From assembly GCA_005222965.1 (NCBI GenBank), contig NJBG01000001.1, forward strand, positions 1 through 64,000: a stretch of 64,000 bases of DNA, given 5' to 3'. The stretch comes from Candidatus Woesearchaeota archaeon B3_Woes. Its GTDB lineage: Archaea; Nanobdellota; Nanobdellia; Woesearchaeales; B3-WOES. Numbering within the stretch: the first letter of the stretch is position 1; each line of letters opens with the position of its first letter. Both the position numbers and the translations under genes were made by a program. Positions 1 to 9,400 of this stretch are shown here, in pieces. The notes beneath the pieces were generated by a model. The model saw only the letters and a list, made by a program, of their open reading frames with translations, was not told the origin of the DNA and searched no databases.

Positions 1-1
1 T

Positions 2-217
2 CAGGACTCTGGGTGTTCTGGATTGATAGGTGTTTGTTCAACTACTGCACAGAGAGGCGCTTTAGATTGGTTACCCCAATTTGAGAGAGTAATTAGTGCA
101 GCATGGCCTGAGAAAGTTGTTGGTTCAAACGTTCTACAAGGATATTCACCCACAAATGTTTGGCCTGTCGGAGAAATTGTTAGAGAACTAAGACCTGAGA
201 ATCAGGCAAAACGATAA
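2..217 (+). CDS. 3' end of an unrecognised gene (partial)
   Basis: The frame is open from the left edge of the window to TAA at 215-217, so only the last 71 residues are seen. I do not recognise the family. The visible part is Trp-rich and mixed in charge, with no membrane segment. The next gene starts one base after the stop, so the two are probably co-transcribed. The TTG at 23 is an internal codon, not a convincing start. Confidence 0.6.
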   Translation, partial: QDSGCSGLIGVCSTTAQRGALDWLPQFERVISAAWPEKVVGSNVLQGYSPTNVWPVGEIVRELRPENQAKR

Positions 218-218
218 T

Positions 219-680
219 ATGACATTAAACTGGAAAGATAATTCTAAACTCGCCGAGGCATTATTATCTTCGATTAAGAAATACTCTTTAGGTTTTACTC
301 CAGGAGAAATTCCTAGCAATCCAATTTCTCCTCATGAATCTGTTAATCTTTTGTATTATGGTAATCCTGCGATATTATGTGAAGATTCTGAAGGAAGATT
401 AATGTTCTACTCTCAACATGGAAAATCTGTTTTTGGATATTCTGCTGATGAGGCAATTGGAATGTCTTCTGTTGATCTAGCTCCAGAACGATTTAGAGAA
501 GGTAGAGAACAATTATTTAATGAAATCATAGAAAGAGATAAGCCAGAAACTATTGGAACTGTTCGAATACATAAATCTGGAAAAGAGATAAATATTTCTG
601 CACAAGTCTTTCCTTATGAAATAAATGGAGAGAAGAGTATTGGTGCGATTGTTAAAAAATTAACTGATAAAACCCTTTAA
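219..680 (+). CDS. Small PAS-domain protein
   Basis: 153 residues. Residues about 45-150 read as one PAS fold: NPAILCEDSEGRLMFYS, then VFGYSADEAIGMSS, and a C-terminal strand region with HKSGKEINI and the ending IGAIVKKLTD. The order fits a PAS or the related MEKHLA-type domain, which binds small ligands or acts as a protein interaction module. There is no kinase, HTH or membrane part, so it is a stand-alone sensor or adaptor. It follows the preceding gene by one base and is probably in the same operon. The ligand cannot be told. Confidence 0.8.
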   Translation: MTLNWKDNSKLAEALLSSIKKYSLGFTPGEIPSNPISPHESVNLLYYGNPAILCEDSEGRLMFYSQHGKSVFGYSADEAIGMSSVDLAPERFREGREQLFNEIIERDKPETIGTVRIHKSGKEINISAQVFPYEINGEKSIGAIVKKLTDKTL

Positions 681-713
681 TCTAATTGGATAGATTTTAC
701 CTATGTATGGTTT

Positions 714-728
714 CCTTTATTTTTTTAA
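714..728 (+). terminator. T-rich run after the PAS gene
   Basis: A pyrimidine/T stretch with seven consecutive T (720-726) lies about 35 bases after the PAS stop and before the convergent gene ends at 792. Archaeal polymerase terminates at oligo-T runs, so this is a likely terminator. No clear stem precedes it. Confidence 0.4.
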
Positions 729-791
729 ATTCTATAATTAAAAAATTATTGAAAAACCTATTATGTTAGTTAGAACTCTAAAATATTATTC

Positions 792-1634
792 TTACTTTTC
801 CATTAGTTTTAGAAGGTCTGATCTTAGATATCTAAGTAATTTTGATTCTGGAAATTTTCTATATAGTTTAGAGAGCAAATCTGATGGACGTACTCCTATT
901 AAAATATTTCCTCCAAGCCAAATAAGACCATTACCCTCTACCCCCCTTGATGAAAAACAACCATTAAATGAACCTAACTCCAGATTGAGCATTAGAGGAG
1001 GTGCTTCTGGATATCCTTCAGTTAAGGGATAAAAAACCATGTTTTTTTCATTATCTTTAAATTCTCTAAATATACAATCTACATATTCCTCTAATAATGC
1101 TCTGTCATCTTGTGCCATTTTAAGCCAAAGTGGATGATTTCTAGCTTCATTTTCACTTAATTCCCTATTGAGCAATAATTCTCCATATTTAAATGATTCA
1201 TATTTTTGAGATAGTTCATTATATTGATCTAGATTTAATTCCAAAGCCCCTGTGGGTCTTTTTTTTGAGAATGTTACAAAACGACAACCACAACTACCAG
1301 TTTCATGAATATTAAGTAATATTTCTGCATTAGGAACTACCATTAAATGTTCTCCATAGCTAACCAACCCATCTGATGTATTAAAGTTTGACTCAGTATC
1401 AGATCTATGCTCATATGGTGCATCAACTTTCTCTAACCAGAACTCTCTTTCATTTTTATCTTGGCTTTGAAGAGCTTTTACTCTATATGACATAATCTCT
1501 TTGCTAGTTAAAGGTCTAAATCCCTCTTGACGTAATAAAGGCATCATGTTGCAATATGCTCCATGAAATAATTCATATTCCTTATCTTGAATTAATCTAG
1601 TTTCACTTGCCATATAATTCCATTCTTTCACCAC
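792..1634 (-). CDS. Hypothetical protein, about 280 aa
   Basis: A soluble protein I do not recognise. Residues 110-130 contain HETGSCGCRF, a short Cys-rich turn, and the C-terminal third is Gly-rich (GVEGNGLIWLGGNILIGVRP). No signal peptide or membrane segment. The longest start is GTG at 1634; ATG at 1613, giving MASETRL, is equally possible and I slightly favour it. The divergent TrmB gene shares the short 1635-1698 spacer, so the regulator may act on both. Confidence 0.7.
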   Translation of the reverse strand: MVKEWNYMASETRLIQDKEYELFHGAYCNMMPLLRQEGFRPLTSKEIMSYRVKALQSQDKNEREFWLEKVDAPYEHRSDTESNFNTSDGLVSYGEHLMVVPNAEILLNIHETGSCGCRFVTFSKKRPTGALELNLDQYNELSQKYESFKYGELLLNRELSENEARNHPLWLKMAQDDRALLEEYVDCIFREFKDNEKNMVFYPLTEGYPEAPPLMLNLELGSFNGCFSSRGVEGNGLIWLGGNILIGVRPSDLLSKLYRKFPESKLLRYLRSDLLKLMEK

Positions 1635-1664
1635 TATTTAATTATTATTCCCCCCCAGTTAGGG

Positions 1665-1678
1665 AAAAATATATAAAC
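1665..1678 (+). promoter_or_regulatory. TATA box of the TrmB gene
   Basis: AAAAATATATAAAC is centred about 26 bases before the ATG at 1699, the archaeal TATA-to-TSS distance. The transcript is therefore probably leaderless. A run of seven C (1650-1656) lies just upstream, between the divergent genes. Confidence 0.65.
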
Positions 1679-1698
1679 AAGTAAATTATATAGCTTAC

Positions 1699-2436
1699 AT
1701 GATAAAAGAAGCCTTAGAAAAGATTGGATTAACACCCGGAGAAGCAGAAGTATATGAAGCATTGGTTAATCTGGGGTTGTCTTCAACCGGGTCAATTACA
1801 AAGAAAGCAGGTATTGCCAGTTCAAAAGTATATGAGGTTCTTCAAAGATTGCAGAAAAAAGGTCTTGTGAGTTTTATTATAAAGAATGGTGTTAGATATT
1901 ACGATGCAACACCTCCAGAAAGGTTGCTTGACTTTCTTGAAGAGAAAAAGGAAGATGTTGTAAAAGCTCAAAATGAGATAAAAAAGATTATTCCAACAAT
2001 AAAACAAATTGGAAAAAAAGCAGAAGAACACAATGAAACAGTAGTATACACAGGAATTGAAGGTCCAAAGATAGTCTTAAACGAGATTTTAGAAGCTGGA
2101 AAAAAAGGCGTATCAAATTATGGATTTGGAACTGATATTGATCCTTATGTAAAACAAATACCTCATATTTTAAACAAATACATAAAAGAAGCTAAAAAAT
2201 ATAAGTTTAAGACAAAACTAATTTTTGCTAAAGGGTTTAAATCTCCAAACATAACAGCAGATATTAGATTTCTTTCAACAGAATATTTACCACCCGTAAG
2301 AACAATGATTTATGGTAATAAGGTTGCAATTGTTGATTTTACAAAACCTATTACAACAATTATTATTCATAAAAAAGAAATTGCAGAATCCTATAAGAAA
2401 CATTTCGAACAATTATGGAAAATCGCTAAAAAATAA
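1699..2436 (+). CDS. TrmB-family transcriptional regulator
   Basis: 245 residues. The N-terminal winged helix covers about residues 1-70 (LTPGEAEVYEALVNLG, then KAGIASSKVYEVLQRLQKKG, the recognition helix). A coiled linker (EEKKEDVVKAQNEIKKI) at 75-105 is followed by the TrmB C-terminal region (VVYTGIEGPKIVLNEIL onward), which in relatives binds sugars or other effectors. Family members repress or activate transport and sugar genes. The neighbours do not point to a target: a divergent hypothetical gene and a convergent CorA. Autoregulation from the shared spacer is likely. Confidence 0.88.
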   Translation: MIKEALEKIGLTPGEAEVYEALVNLGLSSTGSITKKAGIASSKVYEVLQRLQKKGLVSFIIKNGVRYYDATPPERLLDFLEEKKEDVVKAQNEIKKIIPTIKQIGKKAEEHNETVVYTGIEGPKIVLNEILEAGKKGVSNYGFGTDIDPYVKQIPHILNKYIKEAKKYKFKTKLIFAKGFKSPNITADIRFLSTEYLPPVRTMIYGNKVAIVDFTKPITTIIIHKKEIAESYKKHFEQLWKIAKK

Positions 2437-2441
2437 TATAC

Positions 2442-3401
2442 TTAAACCCACTTTTTTCTCTTAAAATAATAAATCATAACAGCAGCTACTGAAAGCATTA
2501 TCCCCATTATAAGATAAAAGCTTTCTTTACTCTGGCCGCCAGGAAGAATTGGCAGATTCATACCATATATTCCTGTTATTAATGTCAATGGCATCATTAT
2601 TGTAGCTATAATTGTTAGAACTTTGATAGCTTCATTCATATTTGAAGACAATAAAGTATTGTGTTCAGAAATAGTTGCAGCTATCTGCTCTTTAGTTGTT
2701 TGTAAAGAATCATTAATAATTAACAAATTATCCAGAACATCTTTGAAATATATTACTACTTCTTCTCTGATATCACGATTAGAAGGTTTGGTCACTCTTG
2801 ACATCATTCTTCCAGAAGAAACAATCAATGATTTTAATTCACTATTAATAACTTTTTTATCAAATAAATCATCTAATTTCTTTTTATCACGACTTTTTAG
2901 AATATCTTTGTCTAATTTTTCTATTGCTTTCTCATGATTTTCTACAATTGGATAATATAAATCAATTTCCTTATCAATAAAATAATGTAATAAGTAATCT
3001 GTTCCTCTTGATAATAAAAACTTTTTTCTTCTATCTCTTTTCTTCAAATCATTAATAATTTTATTATCTTTATGTAATGTTATTAAAAATCTTTTACCAA
3101 CAATAAAATAGACTGTGTAGAGTTCTAAATCATCTTTAGAAATCTTTTTTATACCTGTATAAACAATAAAAGAATAATCATCAAATTCTTCATACTTTAT
3201 TCTTGTAGTCTCTTCTTCATCTTTCAAATCTTCTATTGTAATTGGATGAAGCTCTACAAATTCACTTATTTTCTTTATATCTTCTTCAGAAGGATTATTA
3301 AAATCTAACCAAAATTTTATTTTTTTAACATTAAAACCCTTGAAATTTTTTAGATCTATCTTTCCAAGTTCTTTATCCTTATATGTATATCCTTCAAACA
3401 T
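2442..3401 (-). CDS. corA: CorA-type divalent metal transporter
   Basis: 319 residues, the usual CorA length. A long cytoplasmic alpha/beta and coiled domain (1-255) is followed by two C-terminal membrane helices. The signature YGMNLP lies at the end of the first helix, followed by a short periplasmic loop and FYLIMGIMLSVAAVMIYYF, then a basic tail KRKKWV. CorA pentamers carry Mg2+ (also Co2+ or Ni2+) across the membrane. The gene ends 5 bases from the convergent TrmB stop. ATG at 3401 is the only sensible start. Confidence 0.93.
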   Translation of the reverse strand: MFEGYTYKDKELGKIDLKNFKGFNVKKIKFWLDFNNPSEEDIKKISEFVELHPITIEDLKDEEETTRIKYEEFDDYSFIVYTGIKKISKDDLELYTVYFIVGKRFLITLHKDNKIINDLKKRDRRKKFLLSRGTDYLLHYFIDKEIDLYYPIVENHEKAIEKLDKDILKSRDKKKLDDLFDKKVINSELKSLIVSSGRMMSRVTKPSNRDIREEVVIYFKDVLDNLLIINDSLQTTKEQIAATISEHNTLLSSNMNEAIKVLTIIATIMMPLTLITGIYGMNLPILPGGQSKESFYLIMGIMLSVAAVMIYYFKRKKWV

Positions 3402-3453
3402 GACTTAGCAGAATTTTCAAAGTTTTATAAAGCTTTTGATTAAGAAAAGAAAT

Positions 3454-3693
3454 TTAGATAAGGTTTTCCAGATCTTGTTCTAGGCTTTCTAATTCAGATA
3501 AATCTTGATCTATACTTTCTACTTCAGCAATATCTGATCCAAGGTCTTGTGCATCTATGTCTTCATCACTTGTTAGACCAATATCTTCACCAGAAATAGT
3601 ATCAACAGGTTGTTGATTTGAATCATCAAAAGTTGGCTGAGTACACCCAATTAAACCAAGAACAAAAACCATCATAAGAACTATTTTTTTCAA
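3454..3693 (-). CDS. Small acidic lipoprotein
   Basis: A signal peptide MKKIVLMMVFVLGLIGC ends in a lipobox (LIGC), so Cys17 would be lipid-anchored. The mature part is about 62 residues, rich in Asp, Glu, Ser and Leu, with near-repeats of DLSELESLEQDLENL and the related DLGSDIAEVESIDQ. I start at TTG 3693 because AGGTGAT lies 5 bases upstream; a GTG at 3702 in the same frame would add three residues. Function unknown; probably an extracytoplasmic envelope protein. Confidence 0.7.
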   Translation of the reverse strand: MKKIVLMMVFVLGLIGCTQPTFDDSNQQPVDTISGEDIGLTSDEDIDAQDLGSDIAEVESIDQDLSELESLEQDLENLI

Positions 3694-3791
3694 TATTATC
3701 ACCTATGCATTTATCATTAAAGTACTATTTAAACTTTACGAAAAATAAAAGAAAAAAATGGAAATAAAAATATTTCCATAACTCACAAAAT

Positions 3792-4331
3792 TTATTCTGA
3801 ATTTTCAACATCCCTGTACATAAACTTATACCAAGGATGCTTCTCGCTTATATTCCCTTGATTGTCTATATCAAATCTTTTTGTAGCTTTGCCTTTTATA
3901 AAACCAAGGAATCTTACTTCTTCTTTTGCTTTTATCTTTGTCTCTCCTGTTTCTTCATCAACTTCTTCTATTTCCAGGTTTTCTAACTTATGCATTCTTT
4001 CCTGATATTTTTCCTGGAATCTTTCTATGTTTTGTTGTAGTCTTTGCCTTGCATTTTCATTTTCAACCTTTCCTAATGCATTATTCAATCCTTGTTGTAG
4101 CTCATTTCTATTCTGTTCTCTTGCTTGTTCACGAGCCTGTTGTCTGGCTAGAACTGCTTCAGGAGTTGCATCATCCTCTCCTTGATCTTGCCGGCCATTT
4201 CCTTGTTCTGCTCCTATTGCCTCTGGTTTTCCCATGTATAGTTCTGGTTTAGGTGTATCTTTTGGTCCAGCTGCCATAGCAATTGAACTAAACAACAGCA
4301 AAAAAACCAAAAAACTCAAAATTCTTTTCAT
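3792..4331 (-). CDS. Exported coiled-coil protein
   Basis: 179 residues. A clear signal peptide (LSFLVFLLLFSSIAMAAG) is followed by a Gln/Arg/Glu-rich helical stretch (about 60-125: QQAREQAREQNRNELQQ and on) and a short beta-like C-terminal end. GAGAGG sits 9 bases before the ATG as a Shine-Dalgarno site. It follows the larger acidic exported protein by 31 bases, so the two are probably one operon. Similar charged secreted proteins occur in DPANN archaea with no known role. Confidence 0.75.
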   Translation of the reverse strand: MKRILSFLVFLLLFSSIAMAAGPKDTPKPELYMGKPEAIGAEQGNGRQDQGEDDATPEAVLARQQAREQAREQNRNELQQGLNNALGKVENENARQRLQQNIERFQEKYQERMHKLENLEIEEVDEETGETKIKAKEEVRFLGFIKGKATKRFDIDNQGNISEKHPWYKFMYRDVENSE

Positions 4332-4362
4332 TTTTATTACCTCTCTATATTTTTATTTAAGT

Positions 4363-5562
4363 TTATTCCTCATCCTCGTCTTCTTCATTCTCTTCGTCAT
4401 CATCTTCCTCATCACTTTCGTCATCATCTGCTTCCTCCTCATCAATTACTCCTTCATTTGCTGAAAGTTTTATTTCTCTTAAGATCTCTTTTAAAGTTCT
4501 ATGAGCTTCTTTCAGATTTTGTTGAGCCTCTTTCATAATGCTATTAGCTTCTTTCATAAGGCTTGACACATCACCAGAATCTTTTACTTCGTCATATTTT
4601 CCTCTAGCTTGTTCATAATTTCCTTTTGCTTCATCAATTTTTGCTTTAAACTCATTAACAAGCCCTTCTGTTGAACTGGTGTCATACCCTTTTTCTTCCA
4701 TCTTTGTTAAAATTCTGTCTAATTTTATCTCAAGATGCTCTGATTTTACAATTATTCCATGTATTTTAGCATTAGCTAGTCTTCCAACACTTACTTTAGC
4801 ATGTGTTTGAGCTTTTTTCCATGTATTTTTAATTGTTAAAGCAGCTTCTTTTATTTCTTCATCAGAACTGTTTTCATCCAAATCTTCAATAACTTCTCTT
4901 TCTTCTTCAACTTCAGCTATGCTCTCTTCAATTTTTGCTAATCTTTCCTGCTTAACATCATCATCCAAATTTTCAGCAGCTTCTAATCTTTCTTTTAATT
5001 TTTCTAAATAATTCAAAACCTTATCATCTGAACTTATTAAGAAATCTTTTGAATGTACTTTAATCTCTTTTCTAACTTCTTGGCATTCTTCTGATTCTTC
5101 ATCACACTGTTTTACTCTTTCTCTTACTTTAGTTATGCTTTGCTTTGCACTTAAGTAATTATTTTTAGCTTCTTCAACATCTGCTCTTGCTATTTTATAC
5201 TTTCCTCTTACTTGCTCAAGCCTTTCTTTTGTTTTTTCATTTACTTCTAAACCCTCTCTTGCAGGCATTATTGCTTTTGGTCCATTTCTTTTAATTACAA
5301 CCCCATCACTATCATAACCTACCTCCTCATCTTTAGCAACTGGCCAATCATCTGTTACATTTATTCTAACTACAACCCCATCACTATCATAACCTACCTC
5401 CTCATCTTTAGCAACTGGCCAATCATCTGTTACAGATAATGCTCCTACAACATTTCCAGTTATTTTATTTCCTCTACCTTCATTCTCTTGTTTAGCCATT
5501 GCTAAAGGTGCAACACTTAATACCAGCATTGCCATAATCAAAATTGCCATTATTTTTTTCAT
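4363..5562 (-). CDS. Exported acidic coiled-coil protein with a tandem repeat
   Basis: 399 residues. Signal peptide at 1-23 (IMAILIMAMLVLSVAPLAMA). Residues about 43-92 hold two almost identical 25-residue copies of VTDDWPVAKDEEVGYDSDGV. The rest to about 375 is a long charged helix (likely coiled coil), followed by a tail made almost only of Asp and Glu. GGGAGG lies before the ATG. Probably an envelope-associated or calcium-binding structural protein; I do not know the family. Confidence 0.75.
   Translation of the reverse strand: MKKIMAILIMAMLVLSVAPLAMAKQENEGRGNKITGNVVGALSVTDDWPVAKDEEVGYDSDGVVVRINVTDDWPVAKDEEVGYDSDGVVIKRNGPKAIMPAREGLEVNEKTKERLEQVRGKYKIARADVEEAKNNYLSAKQSITKVRERVKQCDEESEECQEVRKEIKVHSKDFLISSDDKVLNYLEKLKERLEAAENLDDDVKQERLAKIEESIAEVEEEREVIEDLDENSSDEEIKEAALTIKNTWKKAQTHAKVSVGRLANAKIHGIIVKSEHLEIKLDRILTKMEEKGYDTSSTEGLVNEFKAKIDEAKGNYEQARGKYDEVKDSGDVSSLMKEANSIMKEAQQNLKEAHRTLKEILREIKLSANEGVIDEEEADDDESDEEDDDEENEEDEDEE
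5297..5434 (-). repeat. Perfect 75-bp-period tandem duplication inside an exported-protein gene
   Basis: The 63 bases 5297-5359 recur without change at 5372-5434. The period of 75 bases is exactly 25 codons, so the frame is kept. Identity at the third codon positions means the duplication is recent. Confidence 0.9.
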
Positions 5563-5670
5563 TTTATTTTCCTCCCTGCTATATTTTTGATAACAATCAT
5601 GTAAATTAGATTATCTGCTTTATTTATAAATAAACTTTTTTTATTGAAAATTTAAGACTTTATTTATTCT

Positions 5671-5720
5671 TTTAAAACTTTACAAAGCCTAATTTAAGCG
5701 TTTAAAACTTTACAAAGCCT
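5671..5720. repeat. Direct repeat of 20 bp, period 30, in a divergent spacer
   Basis: TTTAAAACTTTACAAAGCCT occurs at 5671-5690 and again, unchanged, at 5701-5720. It sits between the exported-protein gene (start 5562, minus) and the membrane winged-helix gene (start 5783, plus). The position fits a pair of regulator binding sites or duplicated promoter elements. Confidence 0.7.
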
Positions 5721-5782
5721 ATTTAGTGCTTTTTTTAATTAGAAAAGTTTTTATATTAGTTTTTGTTCAAATTTCCTGTAAA

Positions 5783-6442
5783 ATGATTAAAAAAACACTA
5801 TACTTTTTCATGTTTTTGTTCTTAGTAAATTTTGTAACAGCAACCACTTTACATGGAACAATCTATTCTTTTGATCTGGAAAAAAGAACAGATGCTATTG
5901 TTAGTGTTGATTCTGTTCCACCGCAAACAAAAGTAGCAAAAGACGGAACATATAGCTTTGATCTTCCTTTTGGTGAATATACAATAACTGCTTCTTATAA
6001 TCAGGATAATTCAAAAGAATCTGCTAGTGAAAACATAAGAATAGAAAAAGAAGGAAGTTTTATCTTAGATTTAATCTTATTTCCAAGCTTTGAAGAAGAA
6101 GAATTACTATTTGAAGAAGCAGAACAAGAAGTTGCAGAACACGAATACTTTGAAGAACCAAACTATCTAGCACTTATTATAATAGTTATTTTAGGTTTTG
6201 GAATAATAATATACTTAATTCTAAAATATAAAAAACACACTAAAAAACCAGAAGTTACAGATTTAACAGATGAAGTTATTGATTTTATAAAGAAACAAGG
6301 CGGAAGAACAACTCAAAAAGACATAAGAAAACAATTTCCTTTGTCAGAAGCTAAGATATCCTTAGTTGTTTCTGAATTAGAACATAAAAATCTTGTTAAA
6401 AGAATAAAAAAAGGCAGGGGAAATATTATAGTTTTAAATTAA
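5783..6442 (+). CDS. Membrane-anchored winged-helix protein
   Basis: Domains in order: signal peptide (MIKKTLYFFMFLFLVNFVTA), an extracellular beta-sandwich of carboxypeptidase-regulatory type (about 20-95: GTIYSFDLEKRTDAIVSV, GTYSFDLPFGEYTITA), an acidic linker, one membrane helix (LALIIIVILGFGIIIYLIL), and a cytoplasmic winged helix (about 160-219: GGRTTQKDIRKQFPLSEAKI). This plan suits a transmembrane transcription regulator. I use ATG 5783, about 26 bases after TTTTTATATTAG; an ATG at 5726 would put a second hydrophobic stretch in front. Confidence 0.8.
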   Translation: MIKKTLYFFMFLFLVNFVTATTLHGTIYSFDLEKRTDAIVSVDSVPPQTKVAKDGTYSFDLPFGEYTITASYNQDNSKESASENIRIEKEGSFILDLILFPSFEEEELLFEEAEQEVAEHEYFEEPNYLALIIIVILGFGIIIYLILKYKKHTKKPEVTDLTDEVIDFIKKQGGRTTQKDIRKQFPLSEAKISLVVSELEHKNLVKRIKKGRGNIIVLN

Positions 6443-9400
6443 CTAAAAAACATCTCAAACTTATAATCCTTAACTTTTTCTTTGGAACTAAATTTATGTT
6501 TTTTGCTTGGATCTAATTCAGAAATTTTTAATGTATCAGCTCCAACTTTTTCTTTTATCTGTTTTTCAAATACGCTTAATATATCTTTAAGCTCTTCATC
6601 AGCTTTTATGAATAAACTTATCTTGTCTGTCTTGTTTAGATTAGCTTTCTTTCTTTGAATCTGAACTCTTCTCATTACCTCTCTTAGATATCCTTCTGCT
6701 TCTAACTCATCTGTTCTCTCTTTATTTAGATAAATAAAAATTCCTTTAGATTCATTTTCAATATAAGGTGATGGTACATCTCTTTTGATTACCAGATGTT
6801 CTTTAACAATTCCAACCTCTTTTCCATCTATCTTTAATTTATATGATTTTTCCTTTTCAATATGATTTAGAATTGTTTCAGGGCTTTCCAAAGCTAATTT
6901 TGCTATTATTTTAGGTGCCAATGAACCAAAGTCAGGTCCTAACTGCGCAAAATCAGCTGTAACAGATTGTTTAATTCCAGGCAGGCTTGGTTGTACATTT
7001 AAATCTTTGATATTTGTCTGTTTTTTAATTAATTCTTCAACATTTTTTACTGATTCTACAACCTTGTCATCTTTTGTAACTATCACTACTTCCTTAACAG
7101 GCCATCTAAGTCCCAAACTAGCTTTTTCTCTTGCATATAAAATACCCTGAGTTAAATTGCTAAACATATCCATATTTTGTTCTAATTTTGAGTCTATTAA
7201 TTTTTCATCTGTTTTAGGCCATTCTGTTAAATGAATACTTTCTTCTTTTAATTTGAAAGCCTCTTTTAGATTTTGATAGATTTTTTCAGTTATGAAAGGG
7301 CTAATAACAGCAAACATTTTCAAAATATTCAATAAAACATTATAAATTGCATAAATTACTTCTTCTTTTTCTTGCTTGTTTCCAACACTTGACTTTTCTC
7401 TTGTTAATTGCATATAAGTTCTTGATAATGTTAAGAATAAATCTTCAATTCTTCCAATTGTTTCATCTAGTTTGTATTCATCAAATAATCTAGTTACATC
7501 CCTTATTGTTGAATTTAATTTAGATAAAATATATTTTTCTTCTTGTTTTGGTTTTATCTTTAATTTAGTTGGATTTACATTATTCTCTTTGCACATATTT
7601 ATCAAGAAATTCTGAATATTCCACAAAACTAACAAATTTCTCTGTTTTTGCTTTACCTCTTCCCAACCAAAATTCATATTTTCACCTGCTTTTGATTGAC
7701 ACATATAATATCTTAATATATCAGAACCATACTTGTCAATAACTTCATAAGGTGAAATAATATTTCCTAAAGATTTAGACATCTTTGTTCCCTGATAATC
7801 TAAAATCATTCCATGAACATAGACATTTTTATAACAATTATTCTTAAAAGCAATTGTTGAACATATACTTAACATACTAAACCATAATCTAACCTGTTCA
7901 GTTGCTTCTAAAATTAAGTCAGCTGGGTAAAATTGTTTCATTAAACCATCTTTTACAGGATATTCTAAACAATTCCATGAAGCTGTTCCAGAATCAATCC
8001 AGACATCTAAAACATCTGGTATTCTTTTCATTGTATTTCCACATTTACAAGGAAAAGTTACTTCATCAATCCAGGGTTTGTGTAAATCACTTGGTATTTT
8101 ATTTGCTTTTTTCTTTTCTAAATCTTTTCTAGAGCCAATAACTTCTGTGTTGTTACAACTTTCACATACCCAAATTGGAACTGGTGCTCCCCAAAATCTT
8201 TGTCTTGTAATAGAATTATCTTTTAATGCTTCAACCCATCTGTCAAAAGCTGTTGAAGTGAAATTTGGCTGCCATTTAACATCCTTATTATTCTTAATCA
8301 TCTGTTTAATTAAATCTTCAATTTTCAAAAACCACTGTTCTGTAGCTCTGAAAACAACAGGATTATGACATCTCCAACAATGAGCATATTCGTGTTCTAC
8401 TTGAGTTGTTGTAATTAAACAATTTTTATTTTTAAACTCTTCAACAAATTTGCTGTCATCATCTTTTGCTTTGAAACCAGTGTATTTTCCTAAATCTTCA
8501 AATTCACCCTTTTCATTTAGAGTGTTAAATGGTGGTATGTTGTATTCTTTTCCAACTTCATAATCTTCAGGACCGCATCCAGGTGCAGTATGAACTAAAC
8601 CAGTCCCAGCTGTTGTGTCAACATACTCTTTGCTTAGTAAAACAGTGTGAATATTCTTATGTTTAGCTTTTAGATCTTTATAGTTAATTTCATCTTCTAA
8701 AGGATGGATATATTCTAAACCTTCTAATTTTTTTCCTTTGAATTCTTTTAAAATTTTAAATTTCTTGTTTAAAACATTGTTTATGAAAATTCCTGCTAAT
8801 GCTTTTGCAACATACCAAACTTCTTTTTCTACTTCTACTTTTAAGTAATCTAAATCTGGATTAACCATAACACCTAGATTAAAAGGAATAGTCCATGGTG
8901 TTGTAGTCCATATTATTAGGAATTCATCTTTGTCTTTTAACTTAAATTTTAAGAAAATTGAAGTGTCTTTATCATTTTCATATTCTAATTCGTGTTTAGC
9001 TAAGCTAGTTTCACAGCTGCTGCACCAATGCATAATCTTTTTTCCTTTGTATAATCTCTTTTGTTCATATGCTTTTTTAATTAACCACCATTCGCCTTCA
9101 ATAAACTCATTTTTTATTGGATAGTATGCATTTTCATAATCAAACCAGATTCCTAGTCTTTGCATGTCTTTATCCATAAGTTTTGCATTATTTATTGAGA
9201 ATTCTTTGCATCTCTTAATGAACTTGTCTAAACCGTATTTTTCTATATCTTCCTTATATTTTAGTTTTAATTCCTTTTGAACCTTACTTTCAGTTGGTAA
9301 GCCATGCATATCATAACCAGCTCTATCTAAGACATTAAAACCATTCATTTTTTTATATCTTAGAGCAATGTCTTTTAAAGAATTGTTCCAAGCGTGTGCA

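Noticed and set aside
763-1032. Plus-strand ORF opposite the 280-aa hypothetical gene
   Set aside because: Shadow of the minus-strand gene; low-complexity composition and no ribosome site.
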